A DNA stretch of 60,655 nt from VXYL01 sp964348085 (GCA_964348085.1 CAYGBI010000017.1:1-60655), one strand, 5' to 3'; positions 25,118 to 33,851 are shown, counted from the stretch's first letter. Notes: generated from the letters alone by a model not told the origin. A program made the numbers and translations.

Positions 25118-26338
25118 TCAGACGACCCGCCACCACGGGGCGGCAAGCACATCCGGCGTCAGCCACTCGACGTTGTCGCCGGTGTGCAATAGCAGCCCGG
25201 CGCGGGTTTGGCCGGAATATTCTTTGCGGAACGTGCGCAGTTGCGTGGTGTCGCGCAAACGGGGACGTTCGCTGGCTTTGACCTCGATGGGCAGCAACGT
25301 GCCGTCGGCTTCAATGACGAAGTCGACCTCCTCGCCGACAGTCGTACGCCAATGGCAAATCTCCGCTCGGTTCGGCCCCGCGTCCCGCCAAGCCAAGAGA
25401 TCATTGAGAATCAAAGCCTCAAGATCGGCACCGCCCGGTTCGCCGGCACCGCTGATATGCAAGCCGAGGCCCGTGTCGCCCCAGTAGATTTTCGGCGACT
25501 TGATGAGCCGTTTGGTGCTGTGGCCCGCATACGCCGGCAACCGCACCAGCATGTAGGAGGTCTCGAGCAGATTCAGGTAGCGCCGTACGGTCGGCTGCGC
25601 CAACGCCACATCCCGACCGAGTTCCGTCTGATTGAGCGTCTGCCCTATGCGCAGGCAAACCGCCCGCATGAGTCGCCGGAAGTCCGGCAAATTGCCGAGC
25701 GCAGAGAGGTGCAGCAAGTCGCGTTCAAGATAGGTACGCATGTAGCCATCGAACCAGATTGCTCGCTCCTTGGCGTCCTCCATCTGTAGTGAAGGCACGG
25801 GAAACCCGCCTCGGCGCACGCACCCTCGCCAGTCGCCAACCGGGACGTCCTGCGCCATGATGATGTCCAGCCAATGACGGTCCGGGCTTGTTAGCAGGTC
25901 GTCCCAAATGCCGCACCGGCCCAAGCCCAGTCGTTCGCGCCGGGTCATCGGCCACAAAGTAAGGTAGCTCGCACGCCCGGCAAGCGACTCCGACACACGC
26001 CGCATCAGCAGCAGGTTGGCGGAGCCAGTGAGCAGGAACTTTCCCGCGCGCCGTTCCTGATCCACATCCTGCTTTACGGCATGCAGCACATCCGGCAGCC
26101 GTTGCACCTCGTCCAGCGTCAAGGGCGCGGTGCCGCCAACCAAGGCACTGGGATCGTCCCGCGCGACGGCGAGCACATCGAAGTCGTCGAACGACAGGAA
26201 GCGCCGCGGGCCAGGACTCAACTCCCGCGCAAGCGTGCTCTTACCCGTTTGACGCGCCCCCGTCACGACGACGGCGGGCATGACACGCAGATGGGCAGCC
26301 AAGCTGTCGGCGACCAGCCTAGGACGCGTTTCATTCAT
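25118..26338 (-). CDS. AAA ATPase of the DUF4143 type (first)
   Basis: The 406-residue protein has the Walker A in VVVTGARQTGKSTLARELSP, a Walker B-like LTLDEVQRLPDVLHAVK and sensor segment KFLLTGSANLLLMR. RGGFPVPSLQ, WFDGYMRTYLERDL and a winged-helix-like domain follow. The DUF4143 C-terminus has a PD-(D/E)xK-like core, EVDFVIEADGTLLPIEVKAS. Such proteins are common and their role is not established; some are thought to act in mobile or toxin-antitoxin-like settings. The ATG at 26338 sits inside a paired palindromic site, and the predicted -10 (26351-26346) makes a leaderless start likely. An in-frame ATG at 26356 is possible. Confidence 0.85.
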   Translation of the reverse strand: MNETRPRLVADSLAAHLRVMPAVVVTGARQTGKSTLARELSPGPRRFLSFDDFDVLAVARDDPSALVGGTAPLTLDEVQRLPDVLHAVKQDVDQERRAGKFLLTGSANLLLMRRVSESLAGRASYLTLWPMTRRERLGLGRCGIWDDLLTSPDRHWLDIIMAQDVPVGDWRGCVRRGGFPVPSLQMEDAKERAIWFDGYMRTYLERDLLHLSALGNLPDFRRLMRAVCLRIGQTLNQTELGRDVALAQPTVRRYLNLLETSYMLVRLPAYAGHSTKRLIKSPKIYWGDTGLGLHISGAGEPGGADLEALILNDLLAWRDAGPNRAEICHWRTTVGEEVDFVIEADGTLLPIEVKASERPRLRDTTQLRTFRKEYSGQTRAGLLLHTGDNVEWLTPDVLAAPWWRVV

Positions 26339-26370
26339 GCCGTGAATGATAATCATCCACGCTGTGAATG
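26332..26370 (-). promoter_or_regulatory. Paired 17-bp palindromic operator-like sites at the DUF4143 ATPase start
   Basis: CATTCATGCCGTGAATG (26332-26348) and CATCCACGCTGTGAATG (26354-26370) are near-identical palindromes with 6-bp arms. Their centres are 22 bp apart, about two helical turns, so both face the same side of DNA. The first covers the ATG; a -10-like TATCAT (minus strand, 26351-26346) lies between them. This is the layout of an autoregulatory or dedicated operator. Confidence 0.6.
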
Positions 26371-26662
26371 GAACGCACGGTCCTAGGCTTCGTGTCTAGG
26401 GAGGCGCGGATGCTTCTACGACTACCCGCTCAAGTACTTGGAGTGGCACGTCAAAGCTGGTCGTGATTAGGTCCGCCCACCTCGCCAGCCACGCTACCAA
26501 GGACAGTTGCTCCAAGGGTGGCCATGGGTCGCCGAGGACATGCTCTTACGCAAGTCGGACCTTAACGGATCATTCCCGTTGGTCGCCCGACCCGTCACCG
26601 CACTCCCCTGCCACCCTGCCCGCAGGCCTATGTCCCGCGCGGTTAATCCGCGACGGGTAACC
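26371..26662. other. Intergenic stretch with a possible gene remnant
   Basis: On the plus strand 26411-26470 reads CFYDYPLKYLEWHVKAGRD and then TAG, which looks like the end of a lost coding gene of unknown family. The remainder up to the repeat at 26663 is not recognisable; a CTTACGCAAGTCGGACCTT near 26548 might be a decayed repeat piece. Confidence 0.3.
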
Positions 26663-26773
26663 GCTAACGCCACAAAATCCGTTGCCTACGGCACCGCCTT
26701 TGCCCCAGCCGAAGCCGCCCTATCACTCCCCCGGACTTCGCGGCTCCGCCGCCAAGTCCGAGGGACTGCTAGC
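26663..26773 (+). repeat. Stop-codon repeat, copy 3 (supplies the aceA stop)
   Basis: A 111-bp copy from GCTAAC (26663) to GCTAGC (26768-26773). The hairpin arms CGGACTT and AAGTCCG are intact. The stop codon of aceA, on the minus strand, is the CTA at 26769-26771 inside the hairpin-side GCTAGC. Confidence 0.88.
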
Positions 26774-28076
26774 TGGCGAACTGCGCCTCCTCCGTGGACC
26801 CGGTCAACGCGGTCACGGAAGATTGCCCGCCTTGAATCACCTCGGCCACCCGGTCGAAGTATCCGGTGCCCACCTCCTGCTGGTGGCTAACGAAGGAATA
26901 GCCGGCGTTGGTGGCGGCGAACTCCTTCTCCTGCAGGTCCACATAGGCGGACATCTGCCGGTTCACGTATTCCCGGCTCAGGTCGTACATGTTGAACCAC
27001 ATGCTGTGGATGCCGGCCAACGTGATGAACTGGAACTTGTAGCCCATGGCGGCGAGTTCCCGCTGAAACTTGGCGATGGTGGCGTCGTCCAAGTTGGCTT
27101 TCCAGTTGAACGACGGCGAGCAATTGTAGGAGAGCATCTGGTCGGGATACTCCTTGTGGATGGCGTCGGCGAAGGCCTGCGCCTCGGCCAAGTCCGGCAC
27201 TGCCGTTTCGCACCAGATGAGATCGGCGTAAGGCGCGTAGGCGAGGCCCCGGGAGATCGCTTGGTCGAGGCCGTTGCGTGACCGGTAGAACCCCTCCGGC
27301 GTGCGCTCGCCGGTGAGGAAGGGCTTGTCCCAATCGTCGATGTCGCTGGTCACCATGTCCGCTGCGTTGGCGTCGGTGCGCGCCATCAGCAAGGTCGGCA
27401 CGTCGCACACATCGGCGGCGAGGCGCGCGGCGATCAGCTTCTGCACCGCTTCTACGGTGGGTACCAGCACCTTGCCGCCCATATGACCGCACTTCTTGAC
27501 GGACGCGAGCTGGTCCTCGAAATGCACGCCCGCGGCGCCCGCGGCGATCATCGCCTTCATCAACTCGAAAGCGTTCAGCACGCCGCCGAAACCCGCCTCC
27601 GCGTCGGCGACGATGGGGGCGTAGAAGTCGATGCCGTCGTCCTCGCCTTTGGCCCACTGGATTTCGTCGGCGCGACGAAAGGCATTATTGATCCGATTCA
27701 CCACGCTCGGCACAGAGTTGACCGCGTACAGGGACTGGTCCGGGTACATCGTCTCGGAGGTGTTGTTGTCCGCCGCCACCTGCCAGCCGGATAGATAGAT
27801 GGCTTTGATGCCGGCTTTCACCTGCTGCACCGCCTGACCGCCGGTGACCGCCCCCAAGCAATTGACGAAATCCTCGGTCTGCAGCAGCTCCCACAGTTTG
27901 TCGGCACCGTGGGCAGCGAGCATGCTGCGATGCGGAATGGTGCCCCGCAGGTTCACCACGTCCGCCGCCGTGTAGCCTCGCTTCACGTCGTTCCAGCGTG
28001 GGTTGGTCCGCCACTCCTCTTCGAGTTCCGCGATTTGCTCGGAACGCGGCTTTCGCGGCACGAAATGCAAAGCCAT
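26769..28076 (-). CDS. aceA: Isocitrate lyase AceA
   Basis: The 435-residue enzyme splits isocitrate to glyoxylate and succinate (glyoxylate shunt). It begins MALHFVPRKPRSEQIAELEE; GGGAG precedes the ATG at 28076. Marks are RGTIPHRSMLAAHGADKLWE, YLSGWQVAADNN, PIVADAEAGFGGVLNAFELM, the catalytic SVKKCGHMGGKVLVPT and LSYNCSPSFNWKANL. It is the standard-length bacterial form. Its stop TAG comes from the end of a dispersed repeat. No malate synthase is in the window. Confidence 0.95.
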   Translation of the reverse strand: MALHFVPRKPRSEQIAELEEEWRTNPRWNDVKRGYTAADVVNLRGTIPHRSMLAAHGADKLWELLQTEDFVNCLGAVTGGQAVQQVKAGIKAIYLSGWQVAADNNTSETMYPDQSLYAVNSVPSVVNRINNAFRRADEIQWAKGEDDGIDFYAPIVADAEAGFGGVLNAFELMKAMIAAGAAGVHFEDQLASVKKCGHMGGKVLVPTVEAVQKLIAARLAADVCDVPTLLMARTDANAADMVTSDIDDWDKPFLTGERTPEGFYRSRNGLDQAISRGLAYAPYADLIWCETAVPDLAEAQAFADAIHKEYPDQMLSYNCSPSFNWKANLDDATIAKFQRELAAMGYKFQFITLAGIHSMWFNMYDLSREYVNRQMSAYVDLQEKEFAATNAGYSFVSHQQEVGTGYFDRVAEVIQGGQSSVTALTGSTEEAQFAS

Positions 28077-28166
28077 TTGCTTGTTTCTCCCTTGGCAAAA
28101 AAACGGCGCGCACCATAACGCATCTTGGTACACGTCCGGTGGCTTTTTTCAGCCTTAGCAGTCCGC

Positions 28167-29366
28167 CTATCGGAACCCCGCCAACTCGTCGGCCAGTGCG
28201 CCTAAACCAATGGCTTCGATGCCGCTCGTTTTCGGATAGCGATCCTCGCCGCCATGCACGAGGAAGGCCTTGTGCGGCTGCACATCGTCTAGCGCCACCA
28301 GCAAGCCCTTGCTAACGGCGGCGGTTGTGCCAGTCTCGATCTCGATGGCCCAGATCTGATCGCCCGGCAACTCTAGTACGAGGTCGATCTCCACACCCGT
28401 GGCGGTGCGATAGAAACTCGCCAGCGTCCGTTCCGGTGCGGCTCGCAACAGCGTTTCGACGACGAATCCTTCCCAGCTCGCGCCGGCGATCGGGTGTCCG
28501 AGAACAGCGTCCGCATCGTCGAGCCGCAGCAGGCTGTGGACAAGGCCGCTGTCTCGCACATATACCTTGGGCGACCGCGCAAGGCGCTTGCGGACATTGG
28601 CGACATAAGGTGGCAAGCGTCGCACGAGCAGCAAGTCGGCCAGCAGATCCACATAGCGGTTAATGGTTTTGCCGTCGACCGCAAGACTTCGCGCCAGCGC
28701 CGCCGCATTCCAAAGGCCACCTTGGGCGTGCGCAAGCATGGTCCAGAAGCGCCGCAGAGTTTGCGCGGGTATACGCGGCCCAAGCGCCGGCATGTCGCGT
28801 TCCAGATAGGTGCGGATGAAGTTCTCCCGCCAAACAATGCTGTCGGTATCGTTCGCTGCCAAGTAGGAGCGCGGGAATCCGCCCCGAATCCACAACCGCT
28901 GCCGGGCTTGCGCACCGACTTCCCGGATGTCGAAGGGCGCGAGTTCCATGTAGGCGATGCGGCCCGCCAAGCTCTCGCCGGACCGCTGCAGCAAGTCCAT
29001 GGAAGCGGAACCCAGCAGCAGGAACTGCGCACTGTTTTCGCCAGCAAAGATGCGCTCGTCAATGATGCCGCGAAGCGTCTCGAACAAGCGCGGCGCCCGG
29101 TGGATTTCGTCCAGCACCACCAGCCGTCCTCGCTGCGCCTTTAGGTAGCTGTACGCGTCCGTCAGTTTTTCCTGATCGGCAGGACTCTCGAGGTCCAAGT
29201 ACAAGCCCGGGGCGCCGCTACTGCCGAACTCAGTCGATGCCGCGACCGCACGCGCCAACGTCGTCTTGCCCACCTGCCTAGGGCCAAGCAAAGCAACGGC
29301 TGGGAATAGCCGCAGTCGATCCAGCAAGTGCGGGAACAGAAGGCGTGGTATCGCGCCGGCATTCAT
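28167..29366 (-). CDS. AAA ATPase of the DUF4143 type (second)
   Basis: The 399-residue protein has the same architecture as the first ATPase but is clearly diverged: Walker A in VALLGPRQVGKTTLARAVAA, Walker B in GRLVVLDEIHRAPRLFE, sensor FLLLGSASMDLLQRSGESLA, RGGFPRSYLA, NFIRTYLERDM, then a DUF4143 C-terminus with RTATGVEIDLVLELPGDQIW. The promoter lies directly before the ATG, so the mRNA is probably leaderless. The gene stands alone between aceA and purB. Its role is unknown. Confidence 0.85.
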   Translation of the reverse strand: MNAGAIPRLLFPHLLDRLRLFPAVALLGPRQVGKTTLARAVAASTEFGSSGAPGLYLDLESPADQEKLTDAYSYLKAQRGRLVVLDEIHRAPRLFETLRGIIDERIFAGENSAQFLLLGSASMDLLQRSGESLAGRIAYMELAPFDIREVGAQARQRLWIRGGFPRSYLAANDTDSIVWRENFIRTYLERDMPALGPRIPAQTLRRFWTMLAHAQGGLWNAAALARSLAVDGKTINRYVDLLADLLLVRRLPPYVANVRKRLARSPKVYVRDSGLVHSLLRLDDADAVLGHPIAGASWEGFVVETLLRAAPERTLASFYRTATGVEIDLVLELPGDQIWAIEIETGTTAAVSKGLLVALDDVQPHKAFLVHGGEDRYPKTSGIEAIGLGALADELAGFR

Positions 29367-29403
29367 CCTTGTAATTATGGAATGACGTGCCGGATTTACA
29401 AGG
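29367..29403 (-). promoter_or_regulatory. Promoter inside an inverted repeat before the second DUF4143 ATPase
   Basis: CCTTGTAA (29367-29374) and TTACAAGG (29396-29403) are perfect 8-bp inverted repeats. On the minus strand they frame a -35 TTGTAA (29401-29396) and a -10 CATAAT (29379-29374), 16 bases apart. A repressor bound here would block the promoter. The rest, 29404-29590, shows nothing recognisable. Confidence 0.55.
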
Positions 29404-29590
29404 TAAGCCGCTATCTACATGACGTAGTCAGGACGTTATAAGGGACACTACATCGCGTGGCGCGGCCGAATCGTGGCTGTCGCATGGCACATTCAGGCCA
29501 CCCGCGCCCGAAAGGTCTAGCTTGAGCCCGATAAGCGCGAGACCAACGATGAAGTGCCACCCAAGGCACACTCCAACCAACGCTTCAAAC

Positions 29591-31390
29591 TCAACGTCTT
29601 CGCAGAGTCATTCGCCGATGCGGGACGCCGGCCTCGACGAATACAGTCCCGCTAGGCACGAAACCTTGGCGCTCGTAGAAGCCCACGGCCTCGACTTGGG
29701 CGTGCAGGAACACGTCCTTGCGGTCTTCTCGCGCCGCGGACACCGCTTGCGCCAACAGTCGAGCGCCGACACCGCGGCGTCGCCACTCCGGGAGTACGGC
29801 CATGCGGCCGATCTGTCCGGTCGGCAAGAGCCGCGCCACGCCGATGGGCGAGGCGTCGGCATCTTCGGCCAAGAAGTGGCGGCTATCCGCATCCTTGTCG
29901 TCCAGCTCCTCGTCTTCCGGGATGCCTTGTTCGTCGACGAACACCGCTAGCCGAATCGCAGCGAGCGTCTCGGCGTGGGTCGCCCAAGACACCTCGAATA
30001 CGCGAACTCCGGCGTCGCCATCCGGTGACGAGCGGGCGAGCTGCGTCGCCACGCCGGTGTACGTTGCCGGCGTCAGGGTGGCGAGGCGTCGTCGGCTAGC
30101 ATCAGGCAGGTCGAGGCTGTCCAGCAGAGCGCGGTATATCCCCTCGTCCAAGCGTTGGCCGCGGGTTGCCTGTTTGAGTTGCTCGTAGGGTTCGGGTGCG
30201 CCTTGGGTGCGCATCACCGTTTGCACCGCCTCGGAGAGCACTTCCCACGCCCCATCGAGATCCGCGCGCAAACGTTCGCGGTCGAGTTCGAGCTTGGCAA
30301 GACCGCGGCAGGCGCTGTCGTAGGCCATAAGACTGTAGGCCAGCGCCGAACCGATGCTTCGCAACGCCGTCGAGTCCGACAAATCGCGCTGCCAGCGCGA
30401 CACCGCGAGCTTGTCGGCTAAGTGGCCGAGCACGGCGTTGGCGAGGCCGACGTTGCCTTCCGAATTCTCGAAGTCGATCGGGTTGACCTTGTGCGGCATG
30501 GTAGAACTGCCGGTCTCGCCCGCCACTTGCCGCTGCTTGAAGTAACCGAGGGAGATATACCCCCAAACGTCGCGGTCGAAATCGAGCAGCACCTGATTGA
30601 AGCGCACGAGGCAATGGCAGAGTTCGGCGATGTAGTCGTGCGGTTCGATTTGCGTGGTGAGGTCGTTGAACGTAAGCCCCAACCGGGTGACGAACTCGCG
30701 CCCGCGCGCAGGCCAGTCGACCTCAGGATAGGCGACGACATGAGCGTTGTAGTTGCCCACCGCGCCGTTCATCTTGCCTTGGATTCGCACCGCGCAGAAG
30801 CCGTCGAGTTGCCGCGTCAAACGTGCGACCACATTGGCGAGTTCCTTGCCGACGGTGGTGGGCGTCGCCGCTTGACCGTGCGTGCGCGACAGCATCGGCA
30901 CATCGGCCCAGTCCAAAGCCAAGGTCCGCACGGCGTCGATCAGCCGACGCATCGCCGGAGCGAGCACTTCGGTGCGGGCATCGCGCAACATCAAGGCGTA
31001 AGCCAAGTTGTTGATGTCTTCCGAGGTGCAGCCGAAGTGTACGAACTCGATGTGCGGTCGCAGGCCCTCAATCCGCCCTACGGCGCGCTTGACGAAGTAC
31101 TCGACGGCCTTGACGTCGTGATTGGTCTCGGCCTCTAGGTCGCGAATGGCCGCCGCGTCGGCGACATCGAACGTCCGCCAGACCGCATCGAGTGCGGCGG
31201 TTTGCCCGTCGCTAAGCGGCGGCAGTTCCGGAACGTCCGCCAGCCCCGCGAGATACCGGAACCACGCCACCTCGACGCGCACGCGGTAGCGCATCAGCCC
31301 GAACTCGCTCACCATCGGCGCGAGCGCCCGCACGCGACGACGATAGCGCCCGTCGAGCGGCGAAATGGCAGTTAGCGACTCGAGCTTCAC
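29591..31390 (-). CDS. purB: Adenylosuccinate lyase PurB fused to a GNAT acetyltransferase
   Basis: The first 455 or so residues are adenylosuccinate lyase of the long E. coli type, acting twice in purine synthesis: LTAISPLDGRYRRRVRALAP, EAETNHDVKAVEYFVKRAVG, FVHFGCTSEDINNLAYALML, MLSRTHGQAATPTTVGKELA, the signature GSSTMPHKVNPIDFENSEGN and LTPATYTGVATQLA near its normal end. Without a stop the frame goes on into about 140 residues of a GNAT domain: RLAVFVDEQGIPEDEELDDK, IGRMAVLPEWRRRGVGARLL (acetyl-CoA loop) and AVGFYERQGFVPSG. The total is 599 residues. The GTG start overlaps the mnmA stop (GTGA). hflD, usually between mnmA and purB in enterics, is absent. The GNAT substrate is unknown. Confidence 0.9.
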   Translation of the reverse strand: MKLESLTAISPLDGRYRRRVRALAPMVSEFGLMRYRVRVEVAWFRYLAGLADVPELPPLSDGQTAALDAVWRTFDVADAAAIRDLEAETNHDVKAVEYFVKRAVGRIEGLRPHIEFVHFGCTSEDINNLAYALMLRDARTEVLAPAMRRLIDAVRTLALDWADVPMLSRTHGQAATPTTVGKELANVVARLTRQLDGFCAVRIQGKMNGAVGNYNAHVVAYPEVDWPARGREFVTRLGLTFNDLTTQIEPHDYIAELCHCLVRFNQVLLDFDRDVWGYISLGYFKQRQVAGETGSSTMPHKVNPIDFENSEGNVGLANAVLGHLADKLAVSRWQRDLSDSTALRSIGSALAYSLMAYDSACRGLAKLELDRERLRADLDGAWEVLSEAVQTVMRTQGAPEPYEQLKQATRGQRLDEGIYRALLDSLDLPDASRRRLATLTPATYTGVATQLARSSPDGDAGVRVFEVSWATHAETLAAIRLAVFVDEQGIPEDEELDDKDADSRHFLAEDADASPIGVARLLPTGQIGRMAVLPEWRRRGVGARLLAQAVSAAREDRKDVFLHAQVEAVGFYERQGFVPSGTVFVEAGVPHRRMTLRRR

Positions 31391-32463
31391 GATGCCGCGT
31401 CGATGTGGCCGCCGCCCAAGCACTCGTCGCCGTCGTAGAACGCCACATATTGGCCCGGCGTCACCGCCCGCTGCGGACTGTCGAAGCGGACGTGCGCCCG
31501 GTCGCCGTCGAGGGTGACCGTGCAGGCTTGGTCCGCTTGCCGATAGCGCGTCTTGGCGGCGCATCGCCCCTCTCTCGGCGGCGAAATCCAGTTCAGTCCG
31601 GATGCATCGAGGGTGCAAGCGCCGAGGTCGCGTTCGTCTTGCGTAACCACCAAGGTGTTGTGGGCGCTATCCTTGGCGGCCACGTACCAAGGCTTCTCGG
31701 CGCGTTCGCGCAAGCCGCCCACCCCCAAACCCTGCCGCTGGCCCAAGGTGTAGAAGGCAAGCCCACGGTGCCGACCGAGCACCGTGCCGTCCCGGGCGAC
31801 CATGGGCCCGGGGTCGTCGCGCACGTAGCGAGCGAGGAAATCCGAGAAGCGGCGCTCGCCAATGAAGCAGATGCCGGTGCTGTCTTTCTTGTCGTGTACG
31901 CGCAACCCCGCTTGCCGAGCCCGCGCCCTCACCTGCGCCTTAGTGAGCCCGCCGACTGGGAACAGGCAGCGTTCGAGCTGACCGCTCGGCACGGCCTGCA
32001 GAAAGTAGCTTTGGTCCTTGTTCGCATCGACGCCCTTGAACAATCGATAGGGCGACCCGGGCGCACTGCGGCGAGCGTAGTGGCCCGTGGCGATGGTGTC
32101 GTAGCCAAGCACTGCCGCGTAGTCGAGAAACAACTTGAACTTGATTTCGCGATTGCACAGCACGTCAGGGTTCGGCGTGCGCCCCTGCCGATACTCGGCG
32201 AGAAAGGCGGCGAACACATTGTCCCAGTATTCGGCGGCGAAATTGGCGGTGTGCAGTTCCAGCCCCAAGCGGTCGCAGACATGAGCGGCATCCTCGTAGT
32301 CCGCAAGCGCGGTGCAATACTCCGTACCGTCGTCCTCCTCCCAGTTCTTCATGAACAGGCCGGCCACCTCGAAGCCCTGCTCCAGCAGCAAGAGGGCGCT
32401 GACGGCGGAATCCACGCCGCCCGACACGCCGACCATTACCGAACTCGTCACAGTACCCGCCAC
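31387..32463 (-). CDS. mnmA: tRNA-specific 2-thiouridylase MnmA
   Basis: The 358-residue enzyme thiolates the wobble uridine of Lys, Glu and Gln tRNAs. It shows the PP-loop VMVGVSGGVDSAVSALLLLE, the first catalytic Cys in NPDVLCNREIKFKLFLDYA, KDQSYFLQAV, the second Cys in DSTGICFIGERRFSDFLARY and a C-terminal beta-barrel with YDGDECLGGGHID. The start is GTG at 32463, with a second GTG at 32451 possible. It overlaps purB by 4 bases. Confidence 0.94.
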   Translation of the reverse strand: MAGTVTSSVMVGVSGGVDSAVSALLLLEQGFEVAGLFMKNWEEDDGTEYCTALADYEDAAHVCDRLGLELHTANFAAEYWDNVFAAFLAEYRQGRTPNPDVLCNREIKFKLFLDYAAVLGYDTIATGHYARRSAPGSPYRLFKGVDANKDQSYFLQAVPSGQLERCLFPVGGLTKAQVRARARQAGLRVHDKKDSTGICFIGERRFSDFLARYVRDDPGPMVARDGTVLGRHRGLAFYTLGQRQGLGVGGLRERAEKPWYVAAKDSAHNTLVVTQDERDLGACTLDASGLNWISPPREGRCAAKTRYRQADQACTVTLDGDRAHVRFDSPQRAVTPGQYVAFYDGDECLGGGHIDAAS

Positions 32464-32504
32464 GCCGCCAAGCTTTGAAATTGTACCGTGCTATGCTGCG
32501 AGTC

Positions 32505-32984
32505 ATGGCCGGCCTCGCGCATCTAAACGACCGTGGCGAAGCGTCGATGGTGGACGTTTCCGGCAAGGCGGCGAGTGCGCGCGAAGCGCGGGCGGCCGGT
32601 GTGGTGCGTATGTCCCCGGCAACGTTGCTCGCCATCTTTGACGGCGATGCCGCCAAGGGCGACGTGTTGGCGGTCGCGCGCATCGCGGGCATTCAAGCCG
32701 CGAAGCGCACGAGCGACCTTATCCCGTTGTGTCATCCATTGCCGTTGACCAAGGTGGCGGTGGATTTCACCGCCATCGGCGACGAGGCGCTGGGCATCAC
32801 CAGTCGTTGCAAGGTGACCGGACGAACGGGCGTCGAGATGGAAGCGCTGACCGCCGTCGCCGTCGCCGCGCTCACCGTGTACGACATGTGCAAATCCTTG
32901 GACCGCGCCATGACCATCGACGACGTGCGCCTGCTTTCGAAATCCGGCGGCAAGTCGGGAACTTGGCGGCGGGAACGGCCATGA
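32505..32984 (+). CDS. moaC: Cyclic pyranopterin monophosphate synthase MoaC
   Basis: The 159-residue enzyme makes cyclic pyranopterin monophosphate in molybdenum cofactor synthesis. It reads HLNDRGEASMVDVSGKAASA, then AAKRTSDLIPLCHPLPLTKV (active-site His), VTGRTGVEMEALTAVAVAAL and YDMCKSLDRAMTIDDVRLLS with KSGGKSG. Its length is normal. ATG overlaps with moaD (ATGA). It is divergent from mnmA, 41 bases apart. Confidence 0.94.
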   Translation: MAGLAHLNDRGEASMVDVSGKAASAREARAAGVVRMSPATLLAIFDGDAAKGDVLAVARIAGIQAAKRTSDLIPLCHPLPLTKVAVDFTAIGDEALGITSRCKVTGRTGVEMEALTAVAVAALTVYDMCKSLDRAMTIDDVRLLSKSGGKSGTWRRERP

Positions 32985-33259
32985 CCGTCGCATCGGCTCA
33001 AGTGGCGGTGACCGTTTCCGTTCGCTTCTTCGCTTCATTGCGCGAAGCGGTGGCGCGGGATGACGTCGAGCTCGAGCTTGAAGACGCCACTATCGCGGGC
33101 GTCAGGGAGCGGCTCGCGACTGTGCTGACTGCCACGCAACTCGCAGCGGCGACCGCACCGGGCGTGCAAGTCGCCGTCAACCAAGCGATCGTCCAAGACG
33201 AGGTCGACTTGGCGAGCGGCGACGAAGTGGCCTTTCTGCCGCCGGTCACTGGCGGCTGA
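32981..33259 (+). CDS. moaD: Molybdopterin synthase small subunit MoaD
   Basis: The 92-residue ubiquitin-fold sulfur carrier ends in PPVTGG, the double glycine that is thiocarboxylated. The core reads VTVSVRFFASLREAVARDDV and VAVNQAIVQDEVDLASGDEV. It overlaps moaC by 4 bases and precedes moaE by 45 bases. Confidence 0.9.
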   Translation: MTVASAQVAVTVSVRFFASLREAVARDDVELELEDATIAGVRERLATVLTATQLAAATAPGVQVAVNQAIVQDEVDLASGDEVAFLPPVTGG

Positions 33260-33304
33260 CGCTGACAGGGGCGGCAGCCACCTAGGCGTTGACGGACATC
33301 GATC

Positions 33305-33766
33305 ATGCACTGCGAGGTTCGGATTCAAACGCAAGACTTCGATATCGGCACGGAGTGGGCCGCCTGTCGGGCGCGGTGCGGCGGGAGCAGCGGCGCGATC
33401 GTCGCCTTCGGCGGCTTGGTCCGCGACCGGGCGGAAGATGCGCAAGTCAGCGGCCTCTACCTCGAACACTATCCGGGCATGACCGAGGCGAGTATCGAGG
33501 CCATCGTCGCCGAAGCCGCCCTACGCTGGGCGCTGATCGATGTGCTGGTGGTGCATCGGGTCGGCGAACTCGCGCCGCGCGATCAGATCGTGTTGGTAGT
33601 GGCGGCGGCGGGGCACCGTCCAGACGCTTTCGCCGCTTGCGAGTTCATCATGGACTACTTGAAGACGGACGCGGTGTTTTGGAAGAAGGAGCACCGTCCC
33701 GACGGCGACGCGTGGCTTCGCGCCACGGCGAACGATCAACACCGGCGGGCCGGTTGGCAGGCGTGA
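33305..33766 (+). CDS. moaE: Molybdopterin synthase large subunit MoaE
   Basis: The 153-residue catalytic subunit converts precursor Z to molybdopterin with MoaD. Marks are GAIVAFGGLVRD, LYLEHYPGMTEASIEAIVAE, VVHRVGELAPRDQIVLVVAA and the active-site Lys stretch LKTDAVFWKKEHRPDG. It completes a moaCDE unit; moaA and moaB are not in the window. Confidence 0.93.
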   Translation: MHCEVRIQTQDFDIGTEWAACRARCGGSSGAIVAFGGLVRDRAEDAQVSGLYLEHYPGMTEASIEAIVAEAALRWALIDVLVVHRVGELAPRDQIVLVVAAAGHRPDAFAACEFIMDYLKTDAVFWKKEHRPDGDAWLRATANDQHRRAGWQA

Positions 33767-33851
33767 CCGCGCCGCGCCGTTCACGCCACGCCGTTGTTGT
33801 AGAATGCTCGGCCTCGCCGTAAGAGCCGTAAGAAAGGAACGTCCAACCAAA

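Noticed and set aside
32475..32497. TTGAAA and TATGCT as a moaC promoter
   Set aside because: The spacer is only 11 bases.
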